From NCBI RefSeq assembly GCF_037154075.1, contig NZ_JBANRJ010000001.1, positions 310,001-374,000 on the forward strand: a stretch of DNA of 64,000 nucleotides. The letters run 5' to 3'. A program made the position numbers and the translations under genes. The stretch is from Sphingobium aromaticiconvertens. Its GTDB lineage: Bacteria; Pseudomonadota; Alphaproteobacteria; Sphingomonadales; Sphingomonadaceae. This document shows positions 37,868 to 48,315 of this stretch, in pieces; position 1 is the stretch's first letter, and every line of letters starts with the position of its first letter. The notes under the pieces were generated by a model. The model was not told the origin of the DNA. It saw nothing but the letters and a program-made list of their open reading frames with translations, and did no database searches.

Positions 37868-38788
37868 TCACACGCCCAGATGGGCGCGAACGGCGCGATC
37901 GTCCTGCCAACTTTCCATCAGTTGGCGGATTGCCGGGTCATCGGCGGCCACGTCGATCATCAGCGTCACCAACTGGTCGCCCCGCTTCCCGCTTTTGGCC
38001 GTGAAGCCGCGTTCGCGCAGGCGAAGCGTCTTGCCCGATGTCGCCCCAGCGGGCACGCCCAGCATCACCGGGCCATCAGGGGTCGGCACCTTGACCTTCC
38101 CGCCCTTCACCGCTTCATCCAGGGTGATCGGCAGGTCGAGCAGGATGTTGTCGCCATCGCGCGTGAAGAAAGGATGGGATTTTACGTCGATCGTGACGAT
38201 TGCATCGCCAGCGCCGCCCGCCCCCGGCTGTCCCTTGCCGGACAGGCGCATCTGCGTACCCGATTCAACCCCGGCGGGCAGCTTCAGATCGATGGTCTTG
38301 CCGTCCTGCAATGTGATGCGCTGCGGCGCCAGCGTCGCCGCGTCGATGAATTGTACCGCCAGCCGATAGGCGACATTCGCGCCCTTTGGCTGGGGTCCGC
38401 GCCCAAATCCGCCGAAACCACCGCCCGCGCGGGCGCGCCCGCCGCCGAACAGCCCCTCGAATATATCGCCGAAATCGCCGCCGTCCTGAAACTCCGCCCC
38501 GCCCGGCCCGGCACCCGGTCGCCCGCGAAAACCACCGCCCGCGCCATAGCCAAAGGGCGCGGCGGGATTGCCGTCCGCGTCGATCTCCCCCCGGTCGAAC
38601 CGCGCCCGCTTGTCCTTGTCGGACAGAAGGTCATAGGCATTGGTCGCCTCGGCAAAGCGATCGGCGGCCTTGGGATTGTCCGTGTTGCGGTCGGGGTGCA
38701 ATTCCTTCGCCAGCTTGCGATAGGCAGACTTGATCTCCGCCTCGCTCGCGCTGCGCGCGACGCCCAGAGTGGTGTAGGGATCGGCCAT
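37868..38788 (-). CDS. DnaJ-family co-chaperone without zinc finger (CbpA/type B)
   Basis: A 306-aa J-protein: J-domain 1-70 with HPD at 31-33, a Gly/Phe-rich linker of about 55 residues (GAGGGFRGRPGAGPGGAE), then two beta-rich substrate-binding domains and no CxxCxGxG repeats. It should stimulate DnaK ATPase and hand over substrates; closest in design to CbpA. It is divergent from pdxH and leads the yihY-fabI-aroC string. Sequence alone does not show heat-shock control. Confidence 0.93.
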   Translation of the reverse strand: MADPYTTLGVARSASEAEIKSAYRKLAKELHPDRNTDNPKAADRFAEATNAYDLLSDKDKRARFDRGEIDADGNPAAPFGYGAGGGFRGRPGAGPGGAEFQDGGDFGDIFEGLFGGGRARAGGGFGGFGRGPQPKGANVAYRLAVQFIDAATLAPQRITLQDGKTIDLKLPAGVESGTQMRLSGKGQPGAGGAGDAIVTIDVKSHPFFTRDGDNILLDLPITLDEAVKGGKVKVPTPDGPVMLGVPAGATSGKTLRLRERGFTAKSGKRGDQLVTLMIDVAADDPAIRQLMESWQDDRAVRAHLGV

Positions 38789-38920
38789 GACGGGAATGTG
38801 GTGTCCTTTTTGACGGGTAGGAATGAAAACGTGCCCTTATGTGGCGAAAAGGGCGGTTTCCTTCAAGCATGCTTGTCGCCCATATCGACAGCGCGCCGCC
38901 CCAGCCCTAAGCCATGCCCC

Positions 38921-39496
38921 ATGACCAACCCCTTTGTCCTGTTCGATGAGTGGTATGCGCAAGCGCGCGAAACCGAGGTGAATGACAGCAATGCGATGGC
39001 GCTGGCCACCGCTGACGCCGCCGGCCGCCCGTCGGTGCGGATGGTGTTGCTGAAGGGCCACGGCGCGCAAGGTTTCATCTTCTATACGAATTTCGAGGGT
39101 CGCAAGGCGGGCGAACTGCTCGCCAATCCGCACGCCGCCCTGCTGTTCCACTGGAAGTCGCTGCGTCGCCAGATTCGGATCGAAGGACCGGTGGAGCCGG
39201 TCGATGACGCCATTGCCGACGCCTATTTCGCGACCCGCAGCCGCGATTCCCAGCTAGGCGCCTGGGCATCAGACCAGTCCCGCCCCCTCCCCTCACGCCA
39301 GCTCTTCCTTGATCGGTTCGAAGAAGCGCGCGCCCGCTTCGATGGCCAGCCTGTGCCCCGCCCACCCCACTGGTCGGGCCTGCGCGTCATCCCCCACACA
39401 ATCGAATTCTGGCAGGATCGCGAATATCGGCTGCACGAACGCCGCCTCTTCACCCGCACCGACACGGGCTGGGACGAAGGGATGCTGTATCCCTGA
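38921..39496 (+). CDS. pdxH: Pyridoxamine/pyridoxine 5'-phosphate oxidase PdxH
   Basis: A 191-aa FMN oxidase making pyridoxal 5'-phosphate. Visible are the FMN-binding VRMVLLKGHGAQGFIFYTNF and KAGELLANPHAALLFHWKSL, and the C-terminal signature PHTIEFWQDREYRLHERR. ATG 38921 gives a normal family N-terminus; the frame is open for 548 codons upstream but that part is antisense to the DnaJ-like and YihY genes. Divergent from the DnaJ-like gene by 132 bp. Confidence 0.96.
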   Translation: MTNPFVLFDEWYAQARETEVNDSNAMALATADAAGRPSVRMVLLKGHGAQGFIFYTNFEGRKAGELLANPHAALLFHWKSLRRQIRIEGPVEPVDDAIADAYFATRSRDSQLGAWASDQSRPLPSRQLFLDRFEEARARFDGQPVPRPPHWSGLRVIPHTIEFWQDREYRLHERRLFTRTDTGWDEGMLYP

Positions 39497-39716
39497 AACC
39501 CGTTCCCCTCCGCCCCATTCATTTGGCCCCATTTCATCCATTCAGGACGAACCGAGGCGCGGAAACGGCCCTCCGCTTCGTTTAACCAGAGCAAGCCCGG
39601 TCGGCCGCATGCGACGCTCCCCTTGCATTGCGGGCGTGCCGGGCGCCTGTTAGGTGTGCTTGCCTGACAAGACGGATCATCAGCGTGGGCGGGGCCGCGC
39701 AGGTTAGAGGATATAC

Positions 39717-41051
39717 ATGCGGAACAGACTGACGGCCTATATCCTGACGGGCATGGTCCTGGGGGTGCTTACGGGCTACGCGGCCAACCTCTGGGTCGGC
39801 GGTGACGAAGCCCAGGCAAAGGATGTGGCGGGCTACTTCCACCTGCTGGCCGACATCTTCCTGCACCTCATAAAGATGATTATCGCGCCGCTGGTCTTCT
39901 CCACGCTGGTCGCGGGCATTGCCCATATGGGCGACAGCGCGGCATTGGGCCGGATTGGCGGACGGGCACTCGCATGGTTCATCATCGCCAGCCTGATTTC
40001 GCTGACGCTGGGCCTCATCTTCGTCAACTTCTTTGCGCCCGGCGAAGGCCTCAATCTGGTCCGCAGTGGCGCGGATTCAGGCGTGAACACCGAAGCGCTC
40101 AATTTCCGTGACTTCATCCTCCACGTCTTTCCCACCTCCATGATAGGGGCAATGGCGGAAAATTCGATCCTCCAGATCGTCGTCTTCTCGCTGTTCGTCG
40201 GGGTCGCGCTCACCGCGATCGGGGACAAGGGAAAGCCGATCATCGCCGTCGTGGAATCGCTGGTCGAACTGATGCTGCAAGTCACCGGCTATGTCATGCG
40301 CGTGGCCCCCTTTGCAGTGTTCGGTGCGCTGGCCTCCTCGGTTACATTGCAAGGCCTTGGAATACTTGTGACCTTCGGCCAGTTGATCGGCGAATTCTAT
40401 CTTGCGCTGGGCGCATTATGGTTGCTGCTGTTCGCGGCGGGCGCGATCTTCCTTGGCAAGCGGATGTTCACGCTGATCCGCTATGTCCGCGAGCCGATCC
40501 TTATCGCCTTCTCCACCGCCTCGTCCGAGGCCGCCTACCCCAAGATGCTGGAACAGCTCGACCGGTTCGGCGTGCCGCGCCGCATCTACAGCTTCGTGCT
40601 ACCGCTCGGCTACAGCTTCAACCTTGACGGATCGATGATGTACGCGACTTTCGCGACCATCTTCATCGCGCAGGCCTATGGCATCGACCTGCCGATCGCG
40701 ACCCAGATCACCATATTGCTGGTGCTGATGGTGACGAGCAAGGGCATCGCCGCCGTCCCCCGCGCATCGCTGGTCGTGGTTGCCGCCACGCTGGGCCAAT
40801 TCGACCTGCCGGTGGAGGGCGTCGCCTTCATCCTCGCCGTCGATCATTTCATGGACATGGGCCGCACCGCCACCAACGTGCTGGGCAACGCCATCGCCAC
40901 ATCGGTCATCACCAAATGGGAAGGCATGCTGGAGGTCGAAGAGCCGATCGACGTCCCCCACCCCAAGGCGCCGGCGCACGGACCCGCCCATGGCCGCGCC
41001 GGGCTGGAACTGGCGCCCGACATGATCAAGCCGGGCAACAAGCGGGGATGA
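39717..41051 (+). CDS. Dicarboxylate/amino acid:cation symporter (DAACS family)
   Basis: A 444-aa transporter of the GltP/DctA fold with eight helices and two re-entrant loops. Typical sequences: FLHLIKMIIAPLVFSTLVAG, ASSEAAYPKMLEQL, GYSFNLDGSMMYATFATIF and the late RTATNVLGNAIAT. It takes up C4-dicarboxylates or acidic amino acids with sodium or protons. TAGAGGATATAC precedes the ATG. The 220 bp upstream hold no feature I can name beyond a probable promoter. Confidence 0.94.
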   Translation: MRNRLTAYILTGMVLGVLTGYAANLWVGGDEAQAKDVAGYFHLLADIFLHLIKMIIAPLVFSTLVAGIAHMGDSAALGRIGGRALAWFIIASLISLTLGLIFVNFFAPGEGLNLVRSGADSGVNTEALNFRDFILHVFPTSMIGAMAENSILQIVVFSLFVGVALTAIGDKGKPIIAVVESLVELMLQVTGYVMRVAPFAVFGALASSVTLQGLGILVTFGQLIGEFYLALGALWLLLFAAGAIFLGKRMFTLIRYVREPILIAFSTASSEAAYPKMLEQLDRFGVPRRIYSFVLPLGYSFNLDGSMMYATFATIFIAQAYGIDLPIATQITILLVLMVTSKGIAAVPRASLVVVAATLGQFDLPVEGVAFILAVDHFMDMGRTATNVLGNAIATSVITKWEGMLEVEEPIDVPHPKAPAHGPAHGRAGLELAPDMIKPGNKRG

Positions 41052-41100
41052 CGGTCGGGGTGGTGAGGACGCGCCCGGCTGATGGGCAGGCGAGGCGCCC

Positions 41101-41742
41101 GTGACGCGCTATGCTCCGCCCTCAACGACAGCGCGAATCGCTGCGCTGGCTGTGGCGGCGGTAGCCTGCACCGGTCTTGGCGTGCAGTTCATCGTCACCT
41201 TTCACGGCACGGCGAACGGCGATGTCGTGACGACGCTCTGGACGCTGCTACGCTTCTTCACCATCTGGGCCAACATTGTCGTCGCCATCGTGATGAGTGG
41301 CGTGGCCCTAGGGCAGCGATGGGCGCGAAGGCCCGTGCTGCTGGGTGGAGCAACCCTCTCGATCCTGCTGGTCGGCATCGTCTACGGCCTGCTGTTGCGC
41401 GGCATGATCGAACTCTCTGGCGGCGCACTGCTCACCGACACCCTGTTGCACAAGGTGACGCCGATCCTTCTCCCCCTGTGGTGGCTGGTTTTCGCGTCCA
41501 AGGGCCAACTGAACTGGGGCGCACCGTGGATCTGGATGCTCTTCCCGCTGACGTACCTGCCCTATGCGCTGCTGCGTGGGCTGGTGGAGGGGAAATATGC
41601 CTACCCCTTCATCAACGTCACAAAACTGGGTTGGGCCGGGGTCTCGGTGAACGCCGCGCTGATTGCGCTGGGGTTTATCGTGGCGGGCTATGGGGTGGTC
41701 TGGGTGGATCGGCGGCTGGGGCGAACACGAGTCAAGGCCTGA
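41101..41742 (+). CDS. Pr6Pr-family membrane protein
   Basis: A 213-aa protein with six predicted helices, from AALAVAAVACTGLGVQFIV to AALIALGFIVAGYGVVWV. The pattern (FFTIWANIVVAIVMSG, KVTPILLPLWWLVF, PFINVTKLGWAGV) is the Pr6Pr/FAR-17a-like family of unknown function. The start is GTG at 41101 with AGGCG close by. It follows the symporter by 49 bp and may be cotranscribed. Confidence 0.85.
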   Translation: MTRYAPPSTTARIAALAVAAVACTGLGVQFIVTFHGTANGDVVTTLWTLLRFFTIWANIVVAIVMSGVALGQRWARRPVLLGGATLSILLVGIVYGLLLRGMIELSGGALLTDTLLHKVTPILLPLWWLVFASKGQLNWGAPWIWMLFPLTYLPYALLRGLVEGKYAYPFINVTKLGWAGVSVNAALIALGFIVAGYGVVWVDRRLGRTRVKA

Positions 41743-41758
41743 AACACGCCAACATCCG

Positions 41759-42316
41759 TCAGGCGTTCCAGATTTCAAGCTGCTTGGGAACAGGCGCGAT
41801 TTGGTCGCGAGCCAGGCCCCATTTCCGCAATGGCCTATGCAGATGGCGGCCATGCAGGCTTTCGATCAGGATCATCTCCGTCGCGTGCCAGACTATGCGC
41901 GGCACAATGCTGATGCCTCGATAAGAAGCGTAGCTGAGCGACAAATGAGGATGGAAGCTTTTGTTCACTATTCCCAACCCCTTGGAATCCAGCACTCCCG
42001 ACAGCTCTCCATGTAAATGATGCAGGCCAGACAGACGATCGCTCGACTCCAGCATGCCGCCCGACAGCCGATCCAGCACGATCTCGCATCCGGGGAAGTT
42101 GTGGCCTGTGAAGGCCTGTTCCACATGATCCACCATATCCGGCAAGGGAATCGGATGCTGCACGGCCAGCTTTCCGATCGTCATGTGTAACCGCTCACGT
42201 TCGACGATCTGACGATCAAGGCCATATTGCACACGCAGTCTATCCATCAGCCGCGCCGTTGCGGGTGGCGGAACCAATATCAGATAATAGCTATAGCTCG
42301 TCTCGATCACGTTCAT
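41759..42316 (-). CDS. 2H phosphoesterase-like protein (LigT/2'-5' RNA ligase fold)
   Basis: A 185-aa protein with the two HxT/S signatures of the 2H superfamily: HMT at 44-46 (ERLHMTIGKL) and HLS in FHPHLSLSY near residue 125. Such proteins act as cyclic phosphodiesterases or 2'-5' RNA ligases. Its codon use and AT content are somewhat less GC-rich than its neighbours, and the start region is AT-rich, hinting at a more recent arrival. It is downstream of thiC but separated by a terminator-like hairpin. Confidence 0.8.
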   Translation of the reverse strand: MNVIETSYSYYLILVPPPATARLMDRLRVQYGLDRQIVERERLHMTIGKLAVQHPIPLPDMVDHVEQAFTGHNFPGCEIVLDRLSGGMLESSDRLSGLHHLHGELSGVLDSKGLGIVNKSFHPHLSLSYASYRGISIVPRIVWHATEMILIESLHGRHLHRPLRKWGLARDQIAPVPKQLEIWNA

Positions 42317-42381
42317 TCACCGACTCATGTGAAGGTGATAATAAGAACATATCAAGAACAATTTTGCAATGAGGCTTTACA

Positions 42382-42414
42382 TTCCGGCGGAGACCTATGG
42401 AGCCTCCGCCGGAA
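42382..42414 (-). terminator. Terminator-like hairpin after thiC
   Basis: TTCCGGCGGAG and CTCCGCCGGAA form a perfect 11-bp stem with an 11-nt loop, 6 bp past the thiC stop. No T-run follows on the minus strand. Confidence 0.55.
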
Positions 42415-42419
42415 CATCG

Positions 42420-44727
<2,308 letters not shown>

Positions 44728-44732
44728 CAGGG

Positions 44733-44761
44733 CCTCCTTCGTCTCTTCATTGGGCGAAGGA
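44733..44761 (-). promoter_or_regulatory. Candidate riboswitch expression platform (ribosome-binding site sequestering stem)
   Basis: On the minus strand TCCTTCG (44761-44755) pairs perfectly with CGAAGGA (44741-44735), which contains most of the AAGGAGG ribosome-binding site of the membrane protein gene. No intrinsic terminator lies between aptamer and gene, so control of translation is the likelier mode. Confidence 0.6.
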
Positions 44762-44790
44762 CGAGGGCGGTTTCCGCATGGGGGCCGCTC

Positions 44791-44877
44791 CCTCCCTACG
44801 CCGGTGTCAACCGGATCAGGTTCAGCGGGTCGGGCGGACTCAAACCGCCCCTCTCAGCCATCATGGCTCCCCGGGGA
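44791..44877 (-). ncRNA. TPP riboswitch (THI element)
   Basis: The minus strand contains the conserved THI-box parts in order: GGGGAGCC, GGCTGAGAGGG, a variable GC-rich arm, GACCCGCTGAACCTGATCC and GGTTGACACCGGCGTAGGGA. This is the thiamine-pyrophosphate aptamer, and it stands before the membrane protein gene and thiC. Confidence 0.97.
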
Positions 44878-44920
44878 TATGGACAGAATAGGGGCGGTTG
44901 GGCACAAGGTCCAGCATCTT

Positions 44921-45229
44921 ATGCCGCATACACCCCACCCCTCATCGCCAGACCTCAGCACCAAAGCGGGGCGCAAGGCCTGGCGGCACGAAACGCGGAT
45001 GGTCGCGGTACGGCCGCGGCGCTGGGGATTATGGTTACTGACGCTGGGGATATTGCTGATGCTGCTGCCCGGCGCGACTGGCCTGCACAGTATCTACGGC
45101 TGGTCGCCCCGCTTCCTGGGACTGATCGCCGGGGCGCTTTCCGTCCCCCTGCTGGTGATCAGCGTGATATTGAAGCGCCGCTATCACCGTCAGCGGCAGG
45201 GCGGCATCACCCCGCGCCGGCCCACTTAG
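44921..45229 (+). CDS. Small membrane protein, unknown function
   Basis: A 102-aa protein with a basic N-terminus (TKAGRKAWRHETR), two membrane helices (WGLWLLTLGILLMLLPG and FLGLIAGALSVPLLVISVIL) and a basic tail. No family recognised. It is divergent from the riboswitch operon and ends 7 bp from the convergent MipA gene. ATG 44921 has only a weak AAGGT upstream. Confidence 0.6.
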   Translation: MPHTPHPSSPDLSTKAGRKAWRHETRMVAVRPRRWGLWLLTLGILLMLLPGATGLHSIYGWSPRFLGLIAGALSVPLLVISVILKRRYHRQRQGGITPRRPT

Positions 45230-45236
45230 CCTTCGG

Positions 45237-46088
45237 TTAAAAAGTGTAGCCGACGCCCACCGCGCCGACCCATTGGTTACGGCTCCCCGCAATCGCCACG
45301 ATGGGTGAGTCGGCATAGTCACCCAGCAGCCGCGAATAGCCGCCGACCGCGAACAACGCCCACCCCTTGCGCAGGTCGCCCGACAGCGACTTGCCGCCCG
45401 ACACGTTGAGCGAGAGTTTCTTGAAGCCCGAACCAGTGCCCGCATCGGCATAAGTCGGCAGGCCCGAGGCGACCGAACCGGCGGCATCGACATCATAATA
45501 ATAGCGACCATATTTCTTGCCGACATATTCCGCCGACAGGCCCAGGCCGACAAAGCTCGTCGTCGACAATGGCGTGAAATATTCGATGGCAGGCGTGATG
45601 ACATAGCTTTCATGCGCACCCGCCACATCCTTTGAAACGGCAATGCGAGCGGACAGATTATCATAGGCACTGGTGAACACGCCCGTTTTTCCGATGCCGA
45701 CAAAGCCGCCCACCTCGACCGCCGTGTCCAGCTTGCCGAGCGCCCGGATCTGATTGTCCTTGATCTGCTTGCGGCTGGTCCGGTCGAACCGCACATTGAC
45801 CATCGGACCAAGCTGGAAATCCAGTCCCGTTTCATCGCGATTGGGAATGGCATCAACATAAAGGGACGGACCGCGCATCCAGAAGGCGAAATCATGCACC
45901 TTGCCGCGCGCCTGTGCGATCGGCATCGCCCGATAGTCGTCCGACCCTTCATAGCTAGGAACATAGGCACCACCGACACCGATCGTCAGGGTGCTATGCT
46001 CCTGCTCCTCTTGCGCGAAGACAGGGGCGGCAAAGGCGAACATAGTCAGAGGGAGTACAGCGGGAAGAAGACGGCGACTGTCGATCAT
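45237..46088 (-). CDS. MipA/OmpV-family outer-membrane protein
   Basis: A 283-aa protein with a signal peptide ending AAPVFAQ and the MipA beta-barrel pattern: LTIGVGGAYVPSYEGSDDYR, LQLGP-like FQLGPMVNVRFDR, and a C-terminal WVGAVGVGYTF ending in Phe, as required for barrel insertion. MipA scaffolds murein enzymes in E. coli; OmpV-like members also act as porins. Role here is unassigned. It is followed upstream by the DUF2141 gene after 72 bp. Confidence 0.9.
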   Translation of the reverse strand: MIDSRRLLPAVLPLTMFAFAAPVFAQEEQEHSTLTIGVGGAYVPSYEGSDDYRAMPIAQARGKVHDFAFWMRGPSLYVDAIPNRDETGLDFQLGPMVNVRFDRTSRKQIKDNQIRALGKLDTAVEVGGFVGIGKTGVFTSAYDNLSARIAVSKDVAGAHESYVITPAIEYFTPLSTTSFVGLGLSAEYVGKKYGRYYYDVDAAGSVASGLPTYADAGTGSGFKKLSLNVSGGKSLSGDLRKGWALFAVGGYSRLLGDYADSPIVAIAGSRNQWVGAVGVGYTF

Positions 46089-46160
46089 GAATGCTATGCC
46101 CTTTATATCAATGGGGGAAATGGTTCAGGGCGGCGACAGGTTCCGTCCAACCCCAACGCC

Positions 46161-46598
46161 TTACAGGAAATATTTGAGCCGGATGTCCTGTTCGACCGGC
46201 GCCCCCGCAATCGCGAAGCGGGCCGACTGGAAACTGGGCGCCCCGAAACGGATCGCCGGATTGCGCGAAAAGCCCACCCCTTCGCGCGGTATCCCGGCAA
46301 AGGTATCCAGCCGCCCATTGCCATTTTCATCGTGGATCAGGGCGATCGCATAATCGCCCGGCGCCATCGTTCCCAACGTCACGCGTCCCGGCGTTGCGGC
46401 GACCGTGAAATGACGACGATCGGGATCGTCGGTGCAGTCGGGAAAATGATCGGGCAGGCGCGTGACGCACACCAGTACGCGTCCCTTGGCCGATCGCAGC
46501 CCCTCCAGCGCCATCATCAGCGGCTGCGGCTCGCTGACCGGCGCAGCACCGACCAGCGTGGCGAGTGCAACCGTACAAAGGATCAATCTGCCAATCAT
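46161..46598 (-). CDS. DUF2141-family exported protein
   Basis: A 145-aa protein with a signal peptide (LILCTVALATLVGAAPVS) and the DUF2141 pattern: a central APGDYAIALIHDENGNGRLDT, then GIPREGVGFSRNPA near the C-terminus. The fold resembles a carboxypeptidase regulatory-like beta sandwich; function unknown. It begins 17 bp after the sterol desaturase gene and is probably in its operon. Confidence 0.9.
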   Translation of the reverse strand: MIGRLILCTVALATLVGAAPVSEPQPLMMALEGLRSAKGRVLVCVTRLPDHFPDCTDDPDRRHFTVAATPGRVTLGTMAPGDYAIALIHDENGNGRLDTFAGIPREGVGFSRNPAIRFGAPSFQSARFAIAGAPVEQDIRLKYFL

Positions 46599-46614
46599 GC
46601 CAGTGTCTTCATCG

Positions 46615-47343
46615 TTAATGTGCCTTCATCGTGAAATCGCCCAAGCCCCGGTCGGTGCCGCAAAGCCGGTCCCAATGGCGGAAATACAGGCCATAGTTGC
46701 AGGAATAGAGGTCATGGTGCCGTTGATGATGACTGGCGGTAATCAACAGGTCTCCCAGCGGACCGCGTACCAGCCAGCGCGGAAACATTTCCCATCCCAT
46801 ATGATTAGTCACCCCCATGACGGTCATGATCGTCAGCACCAGTCCCAGTGCGCCGACATGGATCGGAATCACAAAAACCAGCACCGGGATCACGATCGCG
46901 CCTGTCAGTGCTTCCCAGGGGTGAAAGCTCATCGCGGCCCAGGCCGTCGGCGGGCGGCTGGCATGGTGGACGGCATGGGCGGCACGGAACAGGCGCGGCC
47001 GGTGCATCCAGCGATGCGTCCAGTAGAACCAAGTGTCATGCACCAGCAGGTATAGAAGCACCGATAAGGGCAGATACCAGAGCGGAAAGGCCGCAATGTC
47101 GCTATAGATACGGGTCCATCCCCGCTGCTGCCAACCCCAGGCGACGATCCCCGCCGGAATGCCATAGATCAGCGCAGAGGCCAACGACCAGCCGATCTCC
47201 CGCCGCATCTGCGGCTCCAGCCCCCGGTACAGACCCGGATGCCGCAACCGCGTCGCCAGCGCGAAACCGCCGCTCGCCAACAGATATCGCAGGCCAATGA
47301 TGGCGCTCATCGCGAAAGCGGAAAGCAGGAGGGCGGCGACCAT
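46615..47343 (-). CDS. Sterol desaturase/fatty-acid hydroxylase family membrane protein
   Basis: A 242-aa integral membrane protein with the di-iron histidine clusters of the family: HDTWFYWTHRWMH, HAVHH and ASHHQRHHDLY. Enzymes of this group hydroxylate or desaturate lipids such as sterols, carotenoids and sphingoid bases using oxygen. In a sphingolipid- and carotenoid-making sphingomonad both are possible substrates; the sequence does not decide. Coupled to the DUF2141 gene. Confidence 0.92.
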   Translation of the reverse strand: MVAALLLSAFAMSAIIGLRYLLASGGFALATRLRHPGLYRGLEPQMRREIGWSLASALIYGIPAGIVAWGWQQRGWTRIYSDIAAFPLWYLPLSVLLYLLVHDTWFYWTHRWMHRPRLFRAAHAVHHASRPPTAWAAMSFHPWEALTGAIVIPVLVFVIPIHVGALGLVLTIMTVMGVTNHMGWEMFPRWLVRGPLGDLLITASHHQRHHDLYSCNYGLYFRHWDRLCGTDRGLGDFTMKAH

Positions 47344-47414
47344 TTGGCGCTGCCATAGCGCATCGGCCCAGGGGCGTCACCCCGCGCGAGGGTGGAGCGA
47401 CGCCAAGGCGGATG

Positions 47415-48200
47415 TCAGACGATCGTCGGCAAAATTCCGCCCTCGACCCGGATCGCCGCGCCATTGGTGACGGCGGCCAACGGGCTGGCGAGGAAGGCGA
47501 CCATTGACGCGACCTCCTCGGCCTCGATCAGCCGTCCGATCAGCGAAAGCGGGCGCAGCGACCGGAAGAACTCAGCCTCCTGTTCCTCGACCGGCGCATC
47601 CTTATTCTCGACCACCGAATTGATGAAGCCGGCAATCCCTTCCGATCGGGTCGGGCCGGGCAGGACCGAATTGACAGTTACGCCGGTGCCACGCGTTTGC
47701 TCCGCCAAACCGCGGGCGATAGAAAGCTGGGCCGTCTTGGTCATGCCATAGTGGATCATTTCGCCGGGGATCAGCAGTGCGCTTTCGCTGGCGATGAAGA
47801 TGACTCGGCCCCAATTCTTCTCCAGCATACGCGGGAAATAATGCCGCGCCAGCCGCGCACCGCTCACCACATTGACCTCGAAAAAATGATGCCAGTCGGC
47901 GTCGCTAATCTCGGTAAAGGACTTGGCCTCGTAGATGCCCAGATTGTTGATCAGTATATCGGCGTCGGGGACGGCGGCGATTAGTGCCTGCGCGCCCTCA
48001 GCCGTGGCCGGGTCCGCCAGAATCGCGCGCACCTTGCCATGGCCAGCGATCTTGGCGGCGGCTTCATCCAGCTTCGTCTGGTTACGACCTGTGATGACGA
48101 CCTCCGCCCCTTCGGCGACGAGCCGCTCGGCGATGGCAAGACCGATGCCGGCGGTCGATCCAGTGACGATGGCGGTCCTATTCTCTAATCCCAACTGCAT
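47415..48200 (-). CDS. SDR-family oxidoreductase
   Basis: A 261-aa short-chain dehydrogenase: TGSTAGIG cofactor loop at 12-19, NNLG in ILINNLGIYEA, catalytic Ser in ASESALL and Tyr/Lys in YGMTK. It ends with NGAAIRVEGG, as in classical SDRs. Substrate unknown. ATG 48200 follows AGGAG; the longer open frame upstream overlaps the divergent promoter. It is paired with the LysR regulator 115 bp away. Confidence 0.92.
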   Translation of the reverse strand: MQLGLENRTAIVTGSTAGIGLAIAERLVAEGAEVVITGRNQTKLDEAAAKIAGHGKVRAILADPATAEGAQALIAAVPDADILINNLGIYEAKSFTEISDADWHHFFEVNVVSGARLARHYFPRMLEKNWGRVIFIASESALLIPGEMIHYGMTKTAQLSIARGLAEQTRGTGVTVNSVLPGPTRSEGIAGFINSVVENKDAPVEEQEAEFFRSLRPLSLIGRLIEAEEVASMVAFLASPLAAVTNGAAIRVEGGILPTIV

Positions 48201-48273
48201 GGCGAAAGCTCCTGATCCGATGACTATGTCACACAGATAAGCGTCACGACCATTGATGATTAGAGCGAAGCCC

Positions 48274-48290
48274 ATCACTATAGAGGTGAT
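48274..48290. promoter_or_regulatory. Candidate LysR-type operator
   Basis: ATCAC-TATAGAG-GTGAT is a perfect 5-bp dyad in the SDR/LysR divergent region, 25 bp before the LysR start. It lacks the strict T-N11-A spacing (it is T-N13-A), so assignment is tentative. Confidence 0.4.
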
Positions 48291-48315
48291 TTCAATGCAC
48301 GAATGAGGATCTGCC

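Noticed and set aside
37277..38920. A 548-codon extension in frame upstream of pdxH
   Set aside because: It lies antisense to the DnaJ-like and YihY genes, its composition is shadow-like, and PdxH has a normal N-terminus at 38921.
39497..39716. Possible gene in the 220 bp before the symporter
   Set aside because: No frame with coding character and no strong hairpin; treated as promoter region.
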